In this document: one piece after another, positions 50,101 to 54,800 of the stretch
Position numbering within the stretch: position 1 is the stretch's first letter
How the letters are laid out: the number at the start of each line of letters is the position of its first letter
DNA from: Owenia fusiformis
Taxonomy: Eukaryota; Annelida; Polychaeta; Sabellida; Oweniidae
Direction: 5' to 3'
DNA length: 64,000 bases
Assembly (NCBI GenBank): GCA_903813345.2
Contig: CAIIXF020000001.1
Coordinates: 19,303,915 to 19,367,914 of the forward strand
Notes under the pieces: generated by a model
Database searches by the model: none
Seen by the model: the letters and a program-made list of their open reading frames with translations, nothing else
Told to the model about the DNA's origin: nothing
Made by a program: the position numbers and the translations under genes

Positions 50101-51605
50101 ATGGCAGACTCCCATCTTTAACTGCAGACAAAAGTCTTTTTGTGACACTGACTTTGGATGGTACATTTTCTATTAATTTGTTATGTCGCTGGAAGAAAAG
50201 AAAAAAAGAAATACTATTGTAATGACCTTTGATAGCAAGTCGCTACTACAGTCTCAGCTGTAGTGGCATCCCTTCTGCTCAGGAGTAGACCATCTGATTC
50301 GAGAGCAGAAGATCCTGGGTTCAATCCAATGCTGGACATTGAATTTCTACCCTTCAGCTCAGGAGTAGAGCATCTGGTTCAAGAGTGGAAGATCCTGGGT
50401 TCAAATGCTGGGCATTGAATTTAGCACACTCTCTTTTGAGTCAAGTATCTGGCTCGGTACACTCCAGCTCCTCGATGGATGGGCCCAGGGGTCATTAGTC
50501 TATGTTTAAAATATATTTTAATCATAGCTTCTATACAGATGGCAGGATGCTGTTAGGCTATATTGCAATTTACAGTCAGTCAATATACTATATCTAGTAC
50601 ATGTTCAATCCAAGCAATATCACAATATCAAAAGATATTGAAGATGTCACTATCAGCTTAGAAATTAATCCTGGTTTATCATGGCTTCTATATAGTATTC
50701 ATATAACAGATGGTTTAAATTTTCCATGAAACGAAAGGAGTTTACGGCGGGGGTATACTAGAAATTCACAAGAGGTAATTATGAGGTTAACTATGATAAT
50801 TGCTTTATCCTCTCAGTTATGTCCAAATGAGGTCATTACTCATTAGAGGTTTCATATTTAGAAATGTTTTTTGAGGAATTTTTGTGAAGATATTCTTGCA
50901 CTTTATATAACTCTGCATTCTACCCTTTCTTCATATGGGAGCATTGTGGATGAGCATCGAGCATGAACCCATGCATCGAAATACTACCCCCACAAATGTG
51001 GGATTGATCTTTCAAATCACCCCCACAACTACTTGTGTATTGAAATCTTGTAGTTGAAAATAAGCTCGATTGGAGGTTATTAAGACAAAATTCAGCTTTT
51101 TGTCAAATACTAACTACACTTTTAAACTACAAGATTTCAATACACAAGTACTATAGTTGTGGGGGTGATTTGAAAAATCAACCCCACATTTAAGGGGGTA
51201 GTACGAAATACTTACCTTTTGAGCTTTTATATTAGCATTATTCTGAGCTTTTGATATGCTATCAAGGAATGTTGATTTTAAATTATCATTATTTATATTT
51301 CCTGAGGTCGGTGATATGTAGAAATCTTTATATCTCTGCAAGATATTTTGTCTCATCTGCTTGGAATAATGTGACCCTCTTGACAGAAAAGGAGTGTCAA
51401 AATTAACATTTTGTAATTTTCTACTGCTCCAACTACTGTAGATATTTCTTTGTAAATCTGCAAAATATTTCACTGGTTTTTGGTCAACTTGATCCCTGAT
51501 ATCTTGTGCATTTACAGTTTTACTCACGAGTACAAATATTGTCTCTATTGCTAGAAAACATATGAAAGAGTTAGCACAAATTTTGGTCCCCAATTCAACC
51601 TTCAT
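3553..51605 (-). CDS. Large secreted three-module protein, 37 exons (overall gene model)
   Basis: I do not recognise this family. Exons, 5' to 3' on the minus strand: 51605-51216, 50188-50095, 49620-49450, 48949-48843, 47803-47651, 47495-47289, 47020-46990, 43133-43009, 42171-42043, 37788-37686, 37342-37158, 36780-36217, 35740-35644, 35341-35225, 34793-34584, 33142-32940, 30266-30125, 29757-29649, 29341-29233, 29029-28838, 28568-28443, 21687-21524, 21266-21107, 20194-20092, 19935-19732, 19472-19357, 18505-18425, 18198-18130, 16493-16425, 16154-16016, 15748-15635, 15327-15245, 15021-14954, 14469-14406, 13680-13569, 4101-4025, 3606-3553. Each boundary is GT-AG, phases agree at all 36 junctions, and the sum is 5241 nt (about 1746 aa). 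The weakest calls are the 47020 micro-exon, the 20194 acceptor and the 32940 donor (32928 is an in-phase alternative). Exons 47020 and 16493 lie in arrays, so copy choice is arbitrary. Three genes and a LINE are nested in its introns. Confidence 0.8.
4436..4451. repeat. LINE target-site duplication, 3' side
   Basis: TGCTCGTCTCATATAT, identical to 11450-11465. The shared sequence stops at the A-rich tail here and at the 5' UTR there, which fixes both ends of the LINE. Confidence 0.9.
5028..8735 (-). pseudogene. LINE ORF2: endonuclease and reverse transcriptase, one in-frame stop
   Basis: The frame opens at 8735 and ends at 5028, about 1230 codons, interrupted only by a TAG at 8330-8328 between QQQE and DHLILGGDFNC. 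The endonuclease signature residues are all present: SLNARG, QETF, NLYAPND, GGDFNC, RLDYFF and SPDH. Reverse transcriptase motifs include SPGSDGLPPEF, FLDFHKAFDS, GVRQGDPLSGMLF and the catalytic YADD in QYADDITATL. Near the C-terminus CLYCNEIHTLKHMFVDC is the usual Cys/His knuckle of this class. The stop falls inside the endonuclease, so this copy could translate the whole protein only by readthrough. It may be defective or may differ from its sister copies by one base. Confidence 0.93.
8736..10214 (-). other. Inter-ORF spacer of the LINE
   Basis: L1-type elements usually have their two frames nearly adjacent. Here 1479 bp without a convincing frame separates them. It contains a small GC-richer patch (about 9205-9285) and is otherwise AT-rich. 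I found no flanking duplication that would prove a nested insertion. It may hold an internal promoter, a nested SINE or a decayed accessory frame. Confidence 0.6.
10215..11171 (-). CDS. LINE ORF1, RNA-binding chaperone-like protein (318 aa)
   Basis: The open frame is intact from the ATG at 11171. An N-terminal low-complexity region is followed by a coiled coil (about residues 105-175, with repeated DEIDSLKTQL-type heptads). Next comes a region like the RRM plus C-terminal domain of L1 ORF1 proteins (RENLVFFNIPE, TDRLHRLGNKK, RPIIIHVNPY, RRKALLPKLMEFK). Members of this family trimerise through the coiled coil and coat the element's RNA. The gene lies 1.48 kb upstream of ORF2, an unusually long spacer. 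Confidence 0.9.
   Translation of the reverse strand: MAMNTYINYITAKPSTRISPPKSYTLNLSDRKRNLSSPCDRSPEIFHDDKRLKFEECLEILNESTESNYTDTNDSINIAHTMATDNTSDPEWIKVIYDLKKMMVTREDIQTLATKDDIDSLKTEIKDITKALTDAQDEIGDLKTSHKNMEQTLKQQKDEIDSLKTQLSKQNDGITHVQSMQMRENLVFFNIPEEDGETPESTKEKLYTFLEKTMKIQKPRQHVKTDRLHRLGNKKPNAKYPRPIIIHVNPYGGKNVVFQHVKNLSGTRFRVDEQYPTEVLARRKALLPKLMEFKRQGCNVKLRGDKLFVNGQLHIPAT
11450..11465. repeat. LINE target-site duplication, 5' side
   Basis: This is the second copy of TGCTCGTCTCATATAT. The LINE 5' end abuts it directly, and the host sequence GGTGTTATATAA continues beyond. Confidence 0.9.
11715..11725 (+). promoter_or_regulatory. TATA box of the defensin-like gene
   Basis: TATATAAATAG lies 97 bp upstream of the ATG at 11822, which would give a 5' UTR of about 65-70 nt. 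The spacing and direction fit the gene that follows. Confidence 0.6.
11822..12479 (+). CDS. Small secreted cysteine-rich peptide, defensin-like (CS-alpha-beta pattern)
   Basis: Two coding exons, 11822-11921 and 12328-12479, joined in phase 1, give 83 aa. Residues 1-23 are a strong signal peptide (CVLVLCLLLLAVC). The mature part begins with a basic patch GRRRRGG and holds nine cysteines. C43-x3-C47, G60-S-C62 and C68-R-C70 match the C-x3-C, G-x-C, C-x-C layout of cysteine-stabilised alpha-beta defensins. That layout suggests a host-defence peptide; a structural or signalling cysteine-rich peptide is possible. The gene lies on the opposite strand inside an intron of the large gene (13569-4101), next to the LINE. 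A donor just after the stop (12493/12494) and an acceptor near 12752 suggest a spliced 3' UTR. Confidence 0.8.
12480..13568. other. Non-coding intron stretch and probable 3' UTR of the defensin-like gene
   Basis: No coding sequence is supported. A short candidate 3' UTR exon of the defensin-like gene is seen at 12753-12777, with an acceptor ending in TTTTAG and a donor GTAAGA. The rest is AT-rich intron of the large minus-strand gene. Confidence 0.4.
13905..14215. repeat. Intronic minisatellite, about 29 bp, ten or more copies
   Basis: About ten near-identical units containing AATAGGCCTGTCAAATGAGG, plus two degenerate units at the right edge. It lies inside the intron between exons 14406-14469 and 13569-13680 of the large gene. 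Unlike the other arrays it does not include an exon end. Confidence 0.9.
14510..14665. repeat. Palindromic GGTACCATA word cluster
   Basis: The words ACGGTACCAT, TATGGTACC and their complements recur about ten times in 150 bp, in both orientations, so the DNA can fold on itself in several ways. It lies in an intron of the large gene and shows no coding content. Confidence 0.7.
16425..17693 (-). repeat. Tandem mini-exon array, 100-bp unit, 13 copies
   Basis: Exact 100-bp periodicity. On the minus strand each unit is a 69-nt segment (23 codons, reading ...SLLRIDVRNL...Q) ending in CAG, followed by a 31-nt spacer. The spacer begins GTGAGT (GTTAGT in four units) and ends CCCCAG. The segment in the last unit (16493-16425) fits the gene in phase 0 on both sides. 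Because 100 is not a multiple of three, reading through spacers breaks the frame; each mini-exon is usable only if spliced. Thirty-one nucleotides is probably too short for an efficient animal intron, so splicing more likely picks one unit. Units are nearly identical, implying recent expansion. Confidence 0.9.
18717..19412 (-). repeat. Exon-end array, 57-bp unit, 12 copies, in frame with splice donor
   Basis: On the minus strand each unit encodes 19 residues (VGNIISTGLTTFIQVPSSK) and contains the donor AAG/GTAGGT of the exon that starts at 19472. The first donor is at 19357 and the last at 18730. The period is a multiple of three, so the reading frame stays open through all 12 units. Using later donors would add 19 residues per unit without a frameshift. 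Openness in other frames and on the other strand is a trivial result of the period. Units differ at only a few positions, again suggesting recent expansion or possible assembly stretching. Confidence 0.92.
21107..30266 (-). CDS. Large secreted protein: module 2 (exons 17-23)
   Basis: Residues about 963-1296. The module opens with a helical stretch, then FTYGRGEESLLG and LGFKIAHKYPKSTVVSV, again the layout of a methyltransferase-like Rossmann core (strand, glycine-rich turn, helix, strand). After it come LLLLSDLTPYMV, PELFKYQILG and ITFLEVPSP. These align by eye with IICQ-type, PEFLRYQLLG and TTFIQVPSS segments of module 3. The module closes with FLLTIGLTNP and FREYLNLPVYENM, corresponding to the LRLGL and LKLPFYEDM segments of module 3. 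The 6.8-kb intron 28443-21687 contains the nested EF-hand gene, two TA-flanked MITEs and a 145-bp tandem array. Function is not known; repetition of the whole module is directly visible. Confidence 0.8.
21742..21882. mobile_element. MITE with ATGTCACCACC ends, copy 1
   Basis: It starts ATGTCACCACCTGACATTTG and ends GGTGGTGACAT, so the terminal inverted repeat is 11 bp. The interior has the word GACACCAAACACC. It is about 140 bp and non-coding. Related copies lie at 31755-31882, 37811-37890 and, truncated, 55318-55383. Confidence 0.8.
22055..22760. repeat. Tandem array, about 145-bp unit, roughly five copies
   Basis: Units contain AACTTCCAAGATGGCC, GTAACATGTGTGAAAATTTG and TTTTCCTGGAATCGCGATG. 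The array is followed by a GC-rich end (CCGCCCGCCCGTCAAGC) and a small hairpin, TACCTTTTCAGGTA, near 22812-22825. It resembles the internally repeated tail of an interspersed element. It lies in the intron 28443-21687 of the large gene. Confidence 0.8.
23877..24901 (-). CDS. Secreted cysteine-rich protein with two EF-hands (160 aa)
   Basis: Two coding exons, 24901-24541 and 23998-23877, joined in phase 1. Residues 1-20 are a signal peptide (IAFLLLAVVASIHT). A cysteine-rich segment (PVCSMYCNTKC, CAPVCHKVC) ends at GRKRRSV, a likely furin-type site that could release it from the C-terminal part. Two calcium-binding loops follow: DSDNDDKVTLSE, and DENGDGVLDMGE, which is split by the intron. Both keep Asp at positions 1 and 5 (or equivalents) and Glu at 12, so both should bind calcium. 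The protein ends in an acidic tail. A 5' UTR exon probably ends at 25178. The gene is nested, same strand, in an intron of the large gene. Roles in secretion or biomineralisation are possible but not shown. Confidence 0.87.
24142..24278. repeat. 68-bp direct duplication in the EF-hand gene intron
   Basis: Two adjacent, nearly identical copies beginning AGCTTTCGAAATTAGCAATA start at 24142 and 24210. It is a simple recent tandem duplication with no visible function. Confidence 0.9.
25281..25290 (-). promoter_or_regulatory. TATA box of the EF-hand gene
   Basis: TATAAATAAT on the minus strand lies about 110 bp upstream of the donor of the proposed 5' UTR exon (25178). That places a transcription start near 25255-25260. 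Confidence 0.5.
26658..27108. mobile_element. Interspersed repeat with hairpin ends
   Basis: The left end has GTGCTCACACAGTG and the right end has GGCTCACTGTGTGAGCC, itself a hairpin and complementary to the left end. A GGACGGACGGACC-type run precedes the right end. No coding frame is convincing. The class is uncertain; a Helitron-like or SINE-like element would fit. Confidence 0.55.
27351..27930. mobile_element. TA-flanked fold-back MITE (mariner-type ends)
   Basis: It begins CAGGGTGCTTCATATGTA, ends complementary to that (ACATATGAAATATTCTG), and is flanked by TA on both sides. The inverted arms run for roughly 200 bp each (words such as CACCAATGGATTCTG and its complement). There is no transposase frame. 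TA target and CAG ends fit a non-autonomous Tc1/mariner relative. Confidence 0.78.
27937..28430. mobile_element. Pogo/Tigger-like MITE
   Basis: It begins CAGTGACATCTGTAAAGCGG and ends TTGACAGGTTTTACTG, flanked by TA. The ends are imperfect inverted repeats of the CAGTAAAACC type typical of pogo-like elements. An inner hairpin is formed around TATGTCACTATGACATGAAA and its complement. The right end lies 12 bp from the splice donor of the exon ending at 28443. Confidence 0.75.
30930..31170. repeat. Degenerate tandem repeat of CAGTGTCACACCAAG
   Basis: About eleven imperfect units of roughly 20 bp. It lies in the intron between exons 33142-32940 and 30266-30125 of the large gene. It creates a spurious short open frame on the plus strand. 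Confidence 0.8.
31755..31882. mobile_element. MITE with ATGTCACCACC ends, copy 2
   Basis: It starts ATGCCACCACCTGCCATTTG and ends GGTGGTGACAT. The interior matches copy 1 (ACAATATGTCACTACTTGTG). It is intronic and non-coding. Confidence 0.75.
32182..32449. mobile_element. Fold-back MITE with GGTGTCCCGAAAGTA ends, short copy
   Basis: The left end GGTGTCCCGAAAGTATGG and right end ATACTTTCGGGACACCCTG are inverted repeats. The arms continue with ATAGTATGTGTCACATAT, TTGATTTACCAAGTATCATG and their complements, so almost the whole element is one hairpin. TA follows on the right. It looks like an internal deletion derivative of the copy at 33240. Confidence 0.8.
32940..42171 (-). CDS. Large secreted protein: charged linker (exons 9-16)
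   Basis: Residues about 427-962 form a low-complexity, presumably disordered linker between modules 1 and 2. Exon 12 (36780-36217, 188 codons) is the largest and is rich in Lys, Arg and Asn, with basic runs such as RSRKRFAKG. Exon 15 (34793-34584) is Asp/Glu-rich with an internal duplication of DEDDDDKN. Exon 16 has a proline run (PPPPTPP) followed by a second acidic tract. The exon at 37788-37686 was found because the phases of its neighbours require it; it reads without stop and has clean splice sites. The exon 15 donor (34584, GTGAGA) was chosen because it restores phase; reading through it would reach a stop near 34522. The nested protease gene lies in the intron 42043-37788. Confidence 0.7.
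33240..33842. mobile_element. Fold-back MITE with CAGGGTGTCCCGAAAGTA end, longer copy
   Basis: Same left end and arms as the copy at 32182, but with a longer interior that is itself partly inverted (TAGTGTTTTGTCAAAAT and ATTTTGACCAAACACTA). The extreme right end is missing. TA precedes the left end. It lies in the intron between exons 34584 and 33142 of the large gene. Confidence 0.75.
37811..37890. mobile_element. MITE with ATGTCACCACC ends, short copy 3
   Basis: It starts ATGTTACCACCTGCAATTTG and ends GCGGTAGTGACAT, with a short interior of CACCAACCACCGAACACC. Its left end is 22 bp from the splice acceptor of the exon 37788-37686, so it overlaps the likely branch-point region. Confidence 0.65.
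37891..39497. other. Non-coding stretch upstream of the nested protease gene
   Basis: I see no gene. It is AT-rich intron of the large gene and presumably carries the promoter of the protease gene on the plus strand. A weak AT-rich element (GATATAAG) lies near 39440. A cluster of CCCATAATA words occurs near 38890-38960. Confidence 0.4.
39498..41354 (+). CDS. Secreted trypsin-like serine protease with TSP1 and Cys-rich domains (543 aa)
   Basis: Two exons, 39498-39963 and 40189-41354, joined in phase 1. Domains in order: signal peptide (1-23), WAP/knottin-like cysteine cluster (about 27-110), a VWC-like segment (GEWTKPDGCTTCTC, about 125-155), a degenerate TSP1 repeat (about 156-205), an S1 protease domain (224-465) and a C-terminal TSP1 repeat (GWGEFSGYSPCSATCGKG). 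The catalytic triad is visible: His266 in LTAAHC, Asp318 in NNDIAIV, Ser428 in GDSGGP. Asp422 in DSCFGDSGG is the residue-189 equivalent, giving trypsin-like preference for Arg/Lys. The normal Arg/Lys before the mature N-terminus is absent (QI/ILGG). The gene lies antisense in an intron of the large gene. An immune or developmental cascade role is inference. Confidence 0.92.
41424..41429 (+). terminator. Polyadenylation signal of the protease gene
   Basis: AATAAA, 70 bp after the stop codon at 41354. It is the first canonical signal downstream. Confidence 0.6.
43009..51605 (-). CDS. Large secreted protein: signal peptide and module 1 (exons 1-8)
   Basis: The start at 51605 is followed by a hydrophobic segment (ICFLAIETIFVLV) and a plausible signal cleavage after VNAQ, so the product enters the secretory pathway. 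Exon 3 holds IEIGTGHTAYQAAVA, which resembles motif I of SAM-dependent methyltransferases (E-x-G-x-G), followed by a short strand TTIILV. Later exons give a helical region, then ISTLLQLG and LFMELLNLPV, which reappear in modules 2 and 3. Module 1 is the most diverged copy and lacks an obvious catalytic set. The exons ending at 48843 and 46990 are embedded in tandem arrays that repeat their 3' ends and donors. The methyltransferase likeness is inference from one motif; a non-enzymatic Rossmann fold is equally possible. Confidence 0.75.
43340..44890. repeat. 63-bp tandem array (about 12 copies), interrupted by an insertion
   Basis: Units contain GAAGAAGCTTTGCTAAGCAA and GGTAACTGACTCATGACATG. 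On the minus strand each unit includes a donor-like ACAT/GTAAGT. Four copies lie left of the insertion 43631-44386 and about eight to its right; decayed relatives continue to about 45200. The shared core GGTAACTG(A/T)CTC links this array to the 41-bp array at 46580, so both may derive from one exon. In the frame required by the flanking exons the unit has a stop, so I do not call it coding. Confidence 0.85.
43631..44386. mobile_element. CGTTC-word-rich insertion inside the 63-bp array
   Basis: About 756 bp, clearly richer in GC and CpG than its surroundings, packed with variants of CGTTC and GTTCGTA. It starts CCCCCTATCACACCAAA. A roughly complementary TTTTTGGTATGATAGCTAT lies internally near 44033-44051, suggesting a first element of about 420 bp with imperfect inverted ends plus a second related segment. 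No open frame is convincing. It breaks one 63-bp unit. Confidence 0.6.
45215..46565. mobile_element. Non-autonomous DNA element, about 1.35 kb, between two exon-derived arrays
   Basis: The left end CAAGGG...AATACCCGG and the right end CCCGGGTATT...CCCTTG are inverted repeats. GTTGATC precedes the left end and follows the right end, a 5-8 bp target duplication. The interior shows no transposase frame. It separates the decayed 63-bp array from the 41-bp array in the intron of the large gene. Confidence 0.65.
46580..47024 (-). repeat. Micro-exon array, 41-bp unit, 11 copies
   Basis: On the minus strand each unit contains a 31-nt segment (reading TVTISTLLQL plus one base) ending TTAG/GTGAGT, and a 10-nt spacer GTGAGTGGAG. 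The top copy (47020-46990) fits the gene exactly: phase 0 from the exon ending at 47289, phase 1 into the exon starting at 43133. Its acceptor has a weak pyrimidine tract. The encoded words recur in modules 2 and 3, supporting the segment as real coding sequence. A period of 41 is not a multiple of three. Confidence 0.85.
48036..48868 (-). repeat. Exon-end array, 32-bp unit, about 11 copies, split by a MITE
   Basis: Units repeat the last bases of the exon ending at 48843 (reading LYNDYQ) and its donor CAG/GTAACA. Some copies carry CAA/GTAACA instead, and a few units are shortened to about 20 bp. The MITE 48244-48733 sits inside one unit. The period of 32 shifts frame between copies, so using later donors would change the frame. 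Confidence 0.88.
48244..48733. mobile_element. 490-bp MITE with GGAGAGGTTAAGC inverted ends and ATT duplication
   Basis: The first 13 bases GGAGAGGTTAAGC are exactly complementary to the last 13. ATT lies immediately on both sides, and the array unit without the element reads GTCATTATAAAG, so the 3-bp target duplication can be read directly. No open frame of note. A 3-bp duplication is compatible with the PIF/Harbinger group, but I cannot assign it firmly. Confidence 0.88.
50262..50430 (+). mobile_element. tRNA-derived SINE head, two copies in tandem
   Basis: Two segments each carry an A-box-like CTCAGGAGTAGA(G/C)CATCTG and a B-box-like CCTGGGTTCAA(TCC) at tRNA-like spacing. The surrounding sequence does not form a full cloverleaf in my reading, so I call a SINE head rather than a functional tRNA gene. 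A non-tRNA tail seems to continue to about 50500. It lies in the intron between exons 51216 and 50188 of the large gene. Confidence 0.65.
50977..51210. mobile_element. Fold-back MITE abutting the first splice donor
   Basis: Arms with ACTACCCCCACAAATGTGGG, CAAATCACCCCCACAACTA and TTGTGTATTGAAATCTTGTA are answered by their complements at the right. About 80-90 bp pairs on each side. The right end stops 5 bp inside the intron after the donor of the first exon of the large gene (exon edge 51216). Confidence 0.82.
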
Positions 51606-51820
51606 GTTTACATTTTAAAGATGGCGCTTTTTACTATACAAACAGTTAATCAAACTATTATCTATTCCTCTTTTCAAAGAACTAATCGTATATCCAAATT
51701 ATCTCTAATAACAATAATAGATATAGATATTGTCTATATTTGTCACATTTCATGATATTTCTAATATCATTTAATGATATCATTTTGTTTCGAGACTATT
51801 TAAAGAACACATCTGCAAAT
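51606..51820. promoter_or_regulatory. Bidirectional promoter region between the large gene and SPP
   Basis: Only 215 bp separates the two divergent start codons, so both 5' UTRs and core promoters must share it, unless upstream non-coding exons exist. It is AT-rich without a clear TATA box. An AAGATGGCGC motif near 51619-51628 resembles the YY1-type element of short-5'-UTR housekeeping genes. Co-regulation is inference. Confidence 0.55.
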
Positions 51821-54800
51821 ATGGCTGACGTGGTGAATGAAACTCTTGCCGAAATAAACGCTAGTTTGAACGAAAGTGAGAAGAATGCCACTGCGAAGAT
51901 ACCATCCACACCCGAGGGAATGGCTGTGGCGTACGGCAGTCTGGTCATAATGGCCTTAGTACCCATATTTATCGGCGCATTCCGATCTGTAAAGTATCAC
52001 AAGGAGCAAAAGGTATGAACTTCCGGTTGATTTATTTGGAACATATGGTGACAAAATATTTAGTGTATCATTGAATATACTCTACAACTGGTATGAATGT
52101 TGTGTTGAATTCATTCAAACATTTATGACCTGAAATAGATTGATAGAATGACTTATGCCTATCTCTTTGATAGTGAGTTGCTGGATTCACAAGAGTGATG
52201 TCACCCCAACTCGAATTGAGAATGATAAACAGCTGTTACTTGGGTTTATGTGCTAGGACTATTGTCCTGAGAAAGTCCCAATCATTTGCCAGTATCACGC
52301 GGTACTAACTCACTGGGGCGAGGAATTTCTCGGCTAATATATTTCGTGAATTTTCCAAAACTCTAGCAGAAATCGCCGTATCCCACCACTCTGTTCATTT
52401 CTTCCTATCACTGGGCATGTGTAAGATCCGTGGATTAACCGCCATGTTGTAATCATACTCACGCGGTACTAACTCACCGGGGCGTATCGAAACCAAAACG
52501 CCCCGCAAAACCGTTAATTTGTTCAAATCTACCCTGTCAATCAATCAATGATTGTGAGTCTCACACTACACCGTTTTTTTCAAACTTGTTCCATTAAAAC
52601 CTTCACAGAAATACCTTTCAGTCAAGACATTGCCTTTGTACACAAAGTCCCTCGTTTTAGCGGCATTTTGGTCCCCAGATGTGAGAAGTTGCAAATTCTC
52701 GAGAGATTTCAACCACAATCCTTGATATCTCGTCAGTTCTTCTATCACTCTCCCCCATATTAACAACCCTCCATCGATGCATCAACATATTTATTACATG
52801 AAACGCAGCAATTTTGAAAAGTCCTACGCAACTGTTCGAAATTGACCAAAACCCCCCGTTGTCTTCCAAAATGCCCCGCAGAGTCTATGACTATAAACGT
52901 GTATCTAGATAAGTTGTATAGATCCGACGGGGCGTTTTGGGAGAGTACTGTGCGTTTTGATCAGTTTCGAACAGATGCGTAGGACTTTTGGAAATTGGTG
53001 CGTTTAATGTAATAAATATGTTGATGCAGAGATGGAGGGTTGTAATGGGAGTCCTTGTGCAAAATATAGGGGAGAATAATAAAAGAACTGGTGATATATT
53101 GAGGCTTTTGGTTGAAATCTCTGAAGATTTGCATCTTCTCACATCTGGGGACCAAAACAACGCTAAAACGAGTGACTCTGTACACAAAAGCAATGTCTCG
53201 AGTGAAAGGTATTTCTGTGAAGGTTTTAATAGAACAAGTTTGAAGAAAAACGGTGTACTGTGAGACTCACAATCATTGATTTTCCAAAGAAAGAGTAGGT
53301 TTGAAATTCAAATTAACAGTTTTGCGGGGCGTTTTGGTTTCGATACGCCCCGGTGAGTTAGTACTGCGTGAGTATGATTACAACATGGCGAATAATCCAC
53401 GGATCTTACACATGCCCAGTGATGGGAAGAAATGAACAGAGTGGGGGATGCGGCGATTTCTGCTAGAGTTTTGGAGAATTCACGAAATATATTAGCCGCG
53501 AAATTCCTCCAGTTTGAATTCACGAAATTTGTTAGTCGTGAAATCTCAAGGAAATTCCTGGGGATTTCAATTTTGACAATATTTTTGTCCAGTGCTGGGC
53601 GATAATAGCTAGGTAAAAACATGACATTTTGAGTTTTGAAAAAGGGAAATTAGAAGAGAGATCGTTATTACTGTATTAAAATGAACATTCTAACGAAAGG
53701 GCTTTATAAGAAGCCAAAATCATTGGGTGAAGGAACAACCATGGCTGATATCAGAGTCGAAAGAGTGATCCTTTATGACAAATATGTGCAGATTAATAGC
53801 CGCGAAATTTCAAAAAACTGAAAATTGCCTTTTTTATTAATATATCTTTTATCTTAGAAGTCTATTGGTCCAAAAAAATCCTAGAAGCCCACATACTGTA
53901 TTGTATCGTGTCGTGCACCTATTCATTAAGCATTTCCAACATAGTCTTTCTCCTAAAAGAAAATCTCCGAGATTTGTTAAATTTTCTTACAGAAATCATC
54001 CCATTCCCCTTTGTTCATTTCTTCCGATGACTTGGCATGTCACACTTAAATATCTACCACAATTTCTGAATATTCTAGGATTCCATTTATGTAGTTGAAT
54101 TTTCCATCAGTGGGATTATCAGCAGAATTGTCAGAAATGAAAATGTTCTTGTTCTTCAAGATACCAAATACAATTGGGGCTTGAACTGCATCAAAACAAG
54201 CCTTATACAGTTAGAAATATATTGTGTGAAATTCAAGGGAATAATATCTTCCCCAAAGTCGCAATTAGAAATTCAAATATTAATTGTTGCATTATACTCC
54301 CACGCCAACTTCTCTCCATGCTAAATGAGGTTTCAAGACATTCATCCACATTACCATTCCCCAATTTATGAGATTTGTGATTTTGAATTGTGAATTATGA
54401 TGCAGTTTGGCTGATTGATAGTCTTGTTATTCCAGGAAAATGGAGAAGTAGCAGAGACAATGTCCCATAAAGATGCAGCTATGTTCCCCATCATTGCTAG
54501 CTGTACCCTGTTCGGACTCTACTTGTTCTTCCAGGTAGGTTAAGAAAACCATAAAAAGCTAAATACATGTACATGTATGTTCCAAAACATAATCAGTAAG
54601 AATTAGAGAAAAATGTTGAGGCTTGTCCTGTCTGTAAAACAATATTTATCTTCCACTTGATTGAAATGTTTCAAGAACTGGTCATTGTAATTACTTTTAT
54701 TTATTTGAATTATTTTATGATAGTATACCAGAGTTTCCTTTGGATGTTATTTTCAAGTATGACTATGAAGGGTGCTTCTAAATAAATACACCCAATGGGT

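Noticed and set aside
50262-50430. Functional tRNA genes
   Set aside because: A- and B-box-like words are present, but I could not form a full cloverleaf, and the tandem copies with a common tail fit a SINE better.
53308-53622. 104-aa minus-strand frame in SPP intron 1, and similar frames at 52548-53263
   Set aside because: They lie in the arms of the fold-back element and mirror one another; no domain is visible.
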